Shown piece after piece: positions 54,562-62,000 of a stretch of 64,000 nucleotides of DNA (position 1 is its first letter; every line of letters starts with the position of its first letter). A model generated the notes under the pieces. The model did no database searches. It was not told where the DNA came from and saw only the letters and a program-made list of their open reading frames with translations. The DNA is from Gemmatimonadota bacterium (lineage in GTDB: Bacteria > Gemmatimonadota > Gemmatimonadetes > Longimicrobiales > Longimicrobiaceae). Where the stretch lies: contig JAIRKD010000068.1 of assembly GCA_031260285.1 (NCBI GenBank), positions 41,774 to 105,773 on the forward strand, in the 5' to 3' direction. Both the position numbers and the translations under genes were made by a program.

Positions 54562-56016
54562 ATGGGAAAGCCCACCGGGTTTCTGGAGTATCCCCGGGTT
54601 GTTTCGATCAGCCGGGAGCCCCTGGAGCGGATCCGGGACTGGAAGGAGCTCCATGGCCATCTTCCGGAAGAGACGCTGAAGGAACAGGGAGCCCGCTGTA
54701 TGGACTGCGGGGTGCCCTTCTGCCATACGGGCCGGATGCTTGCCGGCCAGACGACAGGATGCCCGCTCAACAACCTCATCCCTGAATGGAACGATCAGGT
54801 CTCCCGGGGGAACTGGCGCCGGGCGCTGGACCTCCTGCACGAGACAAACAACTTCCCCGAGTTCACCGGCCGTGTCTGCCCCGCCCCCTGTGAAGGGGCG
54901 TGTGTGCTGGGGATCAATGACGCGCCGGTCACAATCAAGAGTATCGAAGCCGCCATCATCAACCGTGGCTGGGAGGAGGGGTGGATCGCGCCTTCCCCTC
55001 CGGCGGTCCGTACCGGGAAGAAGGTGGCGGTGATCGGCTCCGGCCCTGCCGGACTGGCCGCCGCGGCGGAGCTGAACCGGGCGGGCCATCAGGTGACGGT
55101 CTTCGAGCGGGCAGATCGGATCGGGGGGCTGCTCACCTACGGCATTCCGCAGATGAAGCTGGAGAACGCGGTGGTCCAGCGTCGGGTTCAGCTGCTGGCG
55201 GATGAGGGGGTTGTATTCGTGACAGGTACGGAGGTGGGCCGGAGCTACCCGACGGAGAAGCTGCGGTCGGAGTTTGATGCGGTGGTGCTCTGTGGCGGGT
55301 CAACCGTCCCGCGTGATCTGGATATCGAGGGGCGTGACCTGGAGGGGATCCACTTTGCCATGGACTTCCTGTCAGCCACGGAGAAGAGTCTTCTGGACAG
55401 CCATCTGGAGGATGGCAACTTCATCTCGACCAGCGGCCGGAATGTCGTAGTGATCGGTGGCGGCGATACGGGAACCGACTGTGTCAGCACTTCGATGCGG
55501 CATGGGTGTGAGAGTCTGGTCCAGCTTGAAATCCTCTCCCGCCCCCCTGATGAGCGGGCATCGGACAACCCCTGGCCGGAGTGGCCGAAGGTGTACAGGC
55601 TGGACTACGGCCAGGAGGAAGCCGCGGCTGTCTTCGGATCGGATCCCCGGCAGTATACGGTCTCTACACGCCGGTTTATCGGCGAGGCGGGTCGGGTCCG
55701 GGCGGTGGAGGTGGTTGAAGTGCGTCAGGTGGAGGGGAGGTTCGAGGAGGTTCCGGGAAGTGAGCGGGAGATTCCTGCGGATCTGGTTTTCCTGGCGATG
55801 GGGTTCCTCGGCCCGCAGCGGGAGGGGTTGATTTCAGAGCTCGGGGTGGCGCTGGATGCACGCGGGAATGTGACGGTGGATGAGCAGCAGATGACAAGTG
55901 TGCCGGGTGTCTTTTCGGCGGGGGATATGTCGCGCGGGCAGTCGCTTGTGGTCTGGGCGATCGCGGAGGGGCGGAAGGCGGCCCGGGGGGCGGATGGGTT
56001 TTTGATGGGGCGGTGA
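54562..56016 (+). CDS. gltD: Glutamate synthase small subunit (start placed at [12 protein letters not shown])
   Basis: [89 protein letters not shown]. Confidence 0.97.
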   Translation: MGKPTGFLEYPRVVSISREPLERIRDWKELHGHLPEETLKEQGARCMDCGVPFCHTGRMLAGQTTGCPLNNLIPEWNDQVSRGNWRRALDLLHETNNFPEFTGRVCPAPCEGACVLGINDAPVTIKSIEAAIINRGWEEGWIAPSPPAVRTGKKVAVIGSGPAGLAAAAELNRAGHQVTVFERADRIGGLLTYGIPQMKLENAVVQRRVQLLADEGVVFVTGTEVGRSYPTEKLRSEFDAVVLCGGSTVPRDLDIEGRDLEGIHFAMDFLSATEKSLLDSHLEDGNFISTSGRNVVVIGGGDTGTDCVSTSMRHGCESLVQLEILSRPPDERASDNPWPEWPKVYRLDYGQEEAAAVFGSDPRQYTVSTRRFIGEAGRVRAVEVVEVRQVEGRFEEVPGSEREIPADLVFLAMGFLGPQREGLISELGVALDARGNVTVDEQQMTSVPGVFSAGDMSRGQSLVVWAIAEGRKAARGADGFLMGR

Positions 56017-56206
56017 GGGACTTCCCCGAGAGGGGGGTCCGGGCGCGGAAAGGTGGATTGGGGAAGGAAGGGATGAGGGCTGCCGCGGGGGCGCGGGGTA
56101 GCTCTTGGAGCCGGTCAGGGCCTCCTCAATCTATAGGCGGGGTTGCCGGCGAATACGCGGTGGCCCCGTTTGCGTCCGGAGTTAGGTCGATTGGGTTGAA
56201 CAGGGG

Positions 56207-56235
56207 GTAGAGGCGGGTTTGAAACCCGCCTCTAC
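56207..56235. repeat. Intergenic palindrome, 14-bp perfect arms with 1-nt centre
   Basis: gtagaggcgggttt-g-aaacccgcctctac. Confidence 0.9.
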
Positions 56236-56328
56236 AAGTTGATTGATTTCCAGTCTGCGACCGGCGATCTCGGTGTTTTGATTTGACAAGCACCGGCCTT
56301 CGGAGTCTATCCAGATAGACAGTTCAGT

Positions 56329-56787
56329 TTACATTTCCTCTTTGCTAAAAGAGCGGGCGCGCTCAAGCACAATTTTTTCAAGCTGAGAAAACACCTGAAA
56401 ATCCCCCTGAAAGATATCAGAGGCAGACGCCAAAAGGGATTTTGAATACATATCCATAATACGGGATATTTTCCCAGGAGCTTTGCGTCGAAACATCCGA
56501 CCTACCGGTGACGGTTTGGCATGGCGTAATTCTATCAAATCGTCGGCATCGTATCCAACTACTGACATGCAGTCCTCATCCGGATGCAGTCTTGATAAAT
56601 AGACGAATATCCTTAGCTCCTGCCATTCAACTACAATTCTCATTGACGCCATATTGTTGGCGCAGCACAAGGCTATAGTTCTATATGAAACAAAATGCGA
56701 TTTCTCTACAAGATTCCATGCACAGCACATATCATTTGTGCTTTTTCGCAGCTCATTCAAGTAATTATTATCCATTGTTTGATTCAA
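56329..56787 (-). CDS. Putative immunity-type protein, paralogue of 57606-58076
   Basis: C-terminal SPVGRMFRRKAPGKISRIMDMYSKSLLASASDIFQGDFQVFSQLEKIVLERAR aligns with SPVGKMFSRGDLKVVSRLLKRYADALTEQGDDVLTGNFQVFQQLKELVMTRAR. Confidence 0.75.
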   Translation of the reverse strand: MNQTMDNNYLNELRKSTNDMCCAWNLVEKSHFVSYRTIALCCANNMASMRIVVEWQELRIFVYLSRLHPDEDCMSVVGYDADDLIELRHAKPSPVGRMFRRKAPGKISRIMDMYSKSLLASASDIFQGDFQVFSQLEKIVLERARSFSKEEM

Positions 56788-57180
56788 TCGCCGACGACTT
56801 CACGCATGAATGTCCAGCTGTCATGGTCGATCACGGCATGAGTAGGGCGTATGTCGTGCGAGTGCTGGAGGAGATTGCAGCGCTTCGGGGCTATCCCAGT
56901 GCCATTCGAACCGATCATGGACCGGAGTTTCTCAGCCGGGCGTTCCTTGGGTGGATGCAGAAGAAGGGTGTGGAGCACAAGCTCATTGAGCCAGACAAGC
57001 CGATGCAGAACGGATTCATTGAGAGCTTCAACGGGAAGTTCCGGGATTAGTGTCTCAATGAGCACTGGTTCACAAACCTTGCGCAGGCTCGGGCGATCAT
57101 CGAAGAATGGCGAGTGGACTATAATGAAGTTCGGCCCCATAGTAGCTGTGGACGGGTGCCACCCGCTCCGTTTGCTGCCC
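56780..57180 (+). pseudogene. IS3-family transposase (DDE core) remnant, 5'-truncated, with an in-frame TAG
   Basis: DDFTHEC...RVLEEIAALRGYPSAIRTDHGPEFLSRAFLGWMQKKGVEHKLIEPDKPMQNGFIESFNGKFRD*CLNEHWFTNLAQARAIIEEWRVDYNEVRPHSS; TAG replaces the expected GAG of FRDECLNEHWF. Confidence 0.9.
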
Positions 57181-57320
57181 GGTACCGAGTTGAATACCCA
57201 AGACGATCAAGAATCCCCCACCCCTGGGCTTTACAGTTATCTCTGGTACGGCAAAGAGGGGCAGGTCAACATCACGCACCTTGAATAGAACATCAACGAT
57301 GACGAACAATACTCACGCGA

Positions 57321-57354
57321 TGGCGCTCGGCAATTCCCCGCCGAGCGCCATTTT
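57321..57354 (+). terminator. Strong stem-loop followed by a T tract, downstream of the transposase remnant
   Basis: tggcgctcggc-aattcccc-gccgagcgcca-tttt, 11-bp perfect arms. Confidence 0.8.
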
Positions 57355-57605
57355 AACAGAAAACACCTTTTTTTGAATCGCTTTGACTAAGACATCATCC
57401 CCGATCCCCTGTTACCCGACCCATCGCTCACTCGTGTTGCGAACGGCAGATCAGATATACACTCTGCTGACAGCAGTATCGGCTTCCACCGCTATTTTGA
57501 CAACATCTCGGGCAGAATATCTATTTCGAATTTTACAGACCCCCACCCCTGATATTATCGTGTCATAGTACTTCAATTATTTGAGGAGCCCACAGACCCA
57601 AGGGC

Positions 57606-58076
57606 TCAATTCAGTTTGTCCAGCTCTCGAGCTCGGGTCATCACCAATTCTTTAAGTTGTTGAAACACTTGAAAATTACCCGTTAGCACGTCATCTCCTT
57701 GTTCCGTTAATGCATCCGCATACCGTTTCAACAATCGCGAGACTACCTTCAAGTCTCCCCTCGAAAACATTTTGCCAACCGGTGAATTATCCACGGGACG
57801 AATAAGCAATAGACCATCAACATCAAAGGCCTTCCAGCGTTCATTTCCAGGATGGATGGGTGGGTTTTCATCAACTATCTGCCCATCTTCGAGTTCGTAG
57901 ATCGTCAAAAACGGGCGTGACTCCATCCACTCCACGGCGACTTTCAAACCCGTCGTCGCATTGACGTACAGAACTGCAGCATAGTGACGTCCATCGTCAC
58001 GACGAATCACGTGAAGACCAAAACGTGTAACCAATGGACGCATGGCGTCCTCAATAACGGCAATCAGTTCCTTCAT
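57606..58076 (-). CDS. Putative immunity-type protein, paralogue of 56329-56787
   Basis: Complete ORF directly abutting the stop of the upstream DUF4259-like gene; homology to the 56329 ORF by eye. Confidence 0.8.
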   Translation of the reverse strand: MKELIAVIEDAMRPLVTRFGLHVIRRDDGRHYAAVLYVNATTGLKVAVEWMESRPFLTIYELEDGQIVDENPPIHPGNERWKAFDVDGLLLIRPVDNSPVGKMFSRGDLKVVSRLLKRYADALTEQGDDVLTGNFQVFQQLKELVMTRARELDKLN

Positions 58077-58508
58077 CTACGCTGGGAGATCGTCTGATAT
58101 CCTCAACAACAACGACCTGGTTGAAGCCAGCCATGCTCTGTATTCATTGCTCTCGCTCCACAGTTCCCTCAACTCTGAATCAGACGACAAGATCCGCTTC
58201 AGGGCGTGCCGAGCGTCAGTCAGCAGCTTTGACGAGGAACGAACTGGATGCAAGGCAATCCAATCATCTATAATTCCTGCATCGATATCTGTTTCAGAGC
58301 TTAATCCCGCAGCTTTTACCAAGATTGCGATTGCCGCCAAGGCTACAGATGCAACATCAGCATTCAAATAGCCGTTCTCGGAATCAATCACCTGCTGAAT
58401 GGCCTCGGCTATCGGATCAAGTCGGTCTTGACTGACCAACTCCGATATCCAGTCCTGTGCGGAATCGTTGCCAAACGGCGTATGCGACCATGTCCCCACA
58501 AGCACCAA
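58077..58508 (-). CDS. DUF4259-like protein, putative immunity protein
   Basis: N-terminal VGTWSHTPFGNDSAQDWISEL resembles the DUF4259 signature GTWG..PF.ND.A.D. Confidence 0.8.
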   Translation of the reverse strand: MVLVGTWSHTPFGNDSAQDWISELVSQDRLDPIAEAIQQVIDSENGYLNADVASVALAAIAILVKAAGLSSETDIDAGIIDDWIALHPVRSSSKLLTDARHALKRILSSDSELRELWSESNEYRAWLASTRSLLLRISDDLPA

Positions 58509-58581
58509 TCCTTCAATAGGTTGCGAACAGCCCGCGTTGACCCCTGTCCCTGTCTTTACCAGATTTTATGAGGAACAGAAT

Positions 58582-59046
58582 TCATTGCTGATGCAAGTGT
58601 TTACCATTGACCTCAATGATATCCTCAATGAGTTTCGTATCATTTACGATAGTCCTGACTGGATACGCCATTTGTTCCTCCGACAACCTATCAATCGGCC
58701 ATTCACTTTCACCATCCCATAACCACCATCCAACTACTTCCTGATTACGCAAATCTTTTACAGGCGCCCGGAACACAGGAAAATCTATTTCTCCTGCCGG
58801 GACAGGGATGTTAGCAACCAATCTCACGATATTTTTGTTGACGGCAGCCTGCAACGGAAAGAAAATTCTAAGCAAAGAATGATCTTCAACGATACCACTA
58901 AGGTCTTCAGGAATGTCCGAATACAACCCAGGTAGCACCCGAACAAGCACCCCCATGAGTTTGTTTCGGTGTGTATATTGAATATACGCAAGACCTTTAT
59001 TCGTTTCGAGCTCAAATACATCACCGATTTTGACTGGCTTTCCCAT
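58582..59046 (-). CDS. Putative cognate immunity protein of the Rhs toxin (possibly Imm26-like)
   Basis: Starts 5 nt after the Rhs ORF end on the same strand; N-terminal KIGDVFELETNKGLAYIQYTHRN resembles Imm26-type proteins. Confidence 0.75.
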   Translation of the reverse strand: MGKPVKIGDVFELETNKGLAYIQYTHRNKLMGVLVRVLPGLYSDIPEDLSGIVEDHSLLRIFFPLQAAVNKNIVRLVANIPVPAGEIDFPVFRAPVKDLRNQEVVGWWLWDGESEWPIDRLSEEQMAYPVRTIVNDTKLIEDIIEVNGKHLHQQ

Positions 59047-59050
59047 AAAT

Positions 59051-62000
59051 TCAAAATCCCGGAAAGTTAACCGTACGAAGAATTTCTCTTCCCCTTACCA
59101 ACGCATTTTTATATGCTGGATTACTTGGGGAGATACTGTTGATCATATTCGTCAGCGGTCCTCCATTCTTGGATAGACCCATATGTTCAATCAACACCTG
59201 CTCGACCGCACGGGCATCTGTCCTTGAAAGTCGACTCAGACCTGGAATAACATCGATAGACATACTACGCTCGCGAAGATGAGTCGCGGCACGGGCTGCG
59301 ATATTTTTTGTAATACCAACATAATTTCCCGCGGTTGAGATGTACACAGACGTTTCCCCTGTTGCTATTGCTGCTTTCGCACCAATCGTCATCTGCGTCA
59401 TTTTCGCGCCCAGCATTTCCGTGCCGCCAAGAGGAGCAACCGCTAACATACCTGCGATCTCGAGAGGCTTTTCCACGGCCGAAACCCTTGCGCCCACACA
59501 TACCAAAGCCTCTGTTAAGTCGTTGGGGTGGCACGGATCCAGCCCGAACGGATCGGAGAAGTTGATCGGATCCCCTGCCGCGTACCCATACACATTGAGC
59601 CCGCCTGCAATCCCGATGGGATCGATCTGGGTAAACTGTCCGGACTCGGGGTTATAGTACCGGTTCCGTCGGTAGATCAGTCCGTTCTGATCCCTGGATC
59701 CAGCGACAAGCGACCCGTACCAGTGGAATCCGCGACTCTCCCCGAGAGTATACCGTGCCCCCGCAAGATAGGCTCTCATGTCCTCATCCCCCGGAAACAA
59801 CGCGTTCTGACAGCACTTTGCGCCGTTTGCGTCCGTAGCCATGAAGATCGAGCGCGTGCCACTGTGCAGGATCACCAGATTGGCGTATGCCTGCTGGTAG
59901 GGGAAGCTCTCCCGGCGGATCACGCTGAGCGGCTGGTCAATCCCCAGACCATGGGTGTAATTGATCTCAATGGTGGACTCCAGAATATTCTGCGGTGCGG
60001 CCGCCTGGGTCCGTTTCTCATAAATGATCTGATCGCCGTCCCAGACCGTATAGGTCTTCGGGCTGGTGCAATTCGTGAGACAGGGGTTCGACCCCGTCTT
60101 CCAATCCGTCGTGGCCGCCACGCCCAGATTGCAGCCCCAATCAACACCACTCGGACAGGCGTTCATGTCCCGCATGATATCCGTATAGATCCGCCGGCCC
60201 AGAGCATCATACCGATATTCGACAAACTCTCCATCCGAATCCCGTGAAAAGTCGGCGAAACAGGTCCACGGCTGCCCGTTTGACGTACAGGGGAAAGTCT
60301 TCTCCTGATAATTCGACAGTTCAGCGCGTTGCGTGAAGCGGAGTTTCTGATCCGCGTCATACCAGCTCACATTACGCGACCGGGACGTCACATTCTCAAA
60401 CAGATGATAACCAGGAGATCCAGATGTACGCCTCCAGTCGTGGGACACCCCTGCCGTGATCACGTCCGTCACATTCCCCGCGGCACTCCGGATCTCCCTC
60501 AACAACTTCATATCGTCCCAGTCCTGGAACGGGTTCAAGGCGCATTCCGGTGTCTGGCAATCAGGCAGGCGCGGTGTTGTTCCGCTCTGTCTTCCCGGAC
60601 CCGTATAGCTCCACTCGTGCCGCGAGTCGTTCACCGGCCGATAGGCGTTTGCCTTGACATACCCGTCCGGAGCGACCCGGAACTCCTCTTTCTCGTTCGG
60701 ATGGCCTACCGACATCAGATAGCCGAGACCCGAATAGGCATAGCCGGTAACCTTACTATTGTAGCTGTCCTGCAGGACCTTCCCGCGTTGATCATAGATG
60801 TACGAGTATGCGCCAACCAATGCCGCGACCCCGCTTTGTCCACCCGTTGCGGACCGGGTCAACAGGCGACCTTCTCTGTCGTAGGTGTAGTTCTCCGCAA
60901 TCCCGTTGGGCAGGGTGAGCTGGGTCAGCTCATTTCTGACATTCCAGGAATAGGTATAGGACTTCCCGAAGATATCCTTGATCACAGTGAGCGCACCCGT
61001 CTGCAGATCATACTGATATCCCTGGGGTCCGTAGACACCGTTCTGGCCCAGAGAAGTCCGCCGCCCGTTCCGGTCGTAGGTGATCCCGAGGTAATACCGG
61101 AACGTCGACTCTCCTTTTACGGTGAGGGTATCCCCGCGAAGTGCCCCGTTCGGATAGTAGGAGCGTCCCACACGGGAATATCGGTTCGTTGCCGACCGCA
61201 TTGTTCCTGTGACGGCATCATAGGTGAAGTTGGCTGTATCCGCCGGAATCACCAATCCAGCACTCTTGAAGGGGAAGTGCATCGTTGCCGGAGCAGGTTT
61301 CGGAACAATACCCGGCACAGTATCACAAAGGCTGTAACACCAGGGCGAATCCGGGAAAGACACACTCGGAACAATTTTCCGGACGAGCCGATCAAGCTGG
61401 TCATAGGTCATCAATACGGCGGGGCTCCCCCCGGAGCTGACTGATATCGGGTTCCCCGCTGCGTCGTAGCTGGTGACGGTCGGCAGATAGTTGGGGTTCG
61501 GCTTGTAGGGGTCGTACGTGAAGTTCTTCTTCACTCGTCCAAGAGCGTCATACTCCGTGGAGTCACGCAGCAGCCCCAGAGCCCGCACCGCGGTGACATA
61601 GCCACCCCGGTCGTAACGCTTCTGTACCGTCAGAATCTCCGCTCCCGTATAGGTGGTATCCTTGACGGTGACACTCACACCCATCGCGGGACCCTGCCGC
61701 GTTGTCAGTGTGTCCCGGTCCATCGCGTCATAACGGAAGCGCTGGACCTCCCGCCGCCCTGTTGCATCAATCGGAAGAAAGATGGAATCCACCCGACCCG
61801 TTGTGTTTCGAAAGGTGGTGGTGATCACGCCGGATGGAGTGGTCTGCTTTTCCAGGTTGCAGCGCGTGTCGTAACCGTAGGTGATCGCATCGGTCTGCGT
61901 TCCGATTGTGGGCTCGATCACCTGGGCCGGAAGCCCCGCGCAGCTTCCCGTCATATAGGTGAAGTTCACCCGGGAGGAAGAACCACGTCCGTCCTGTACC

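Noticed and set aside
60329-61444. Plus-strand ORFs antisense to the Rhs gene (60329..61444, 59528..60247, 62081..62731)
   Set aside because: Antisense to clear YD-repeat coding sequence; compositionally noise.
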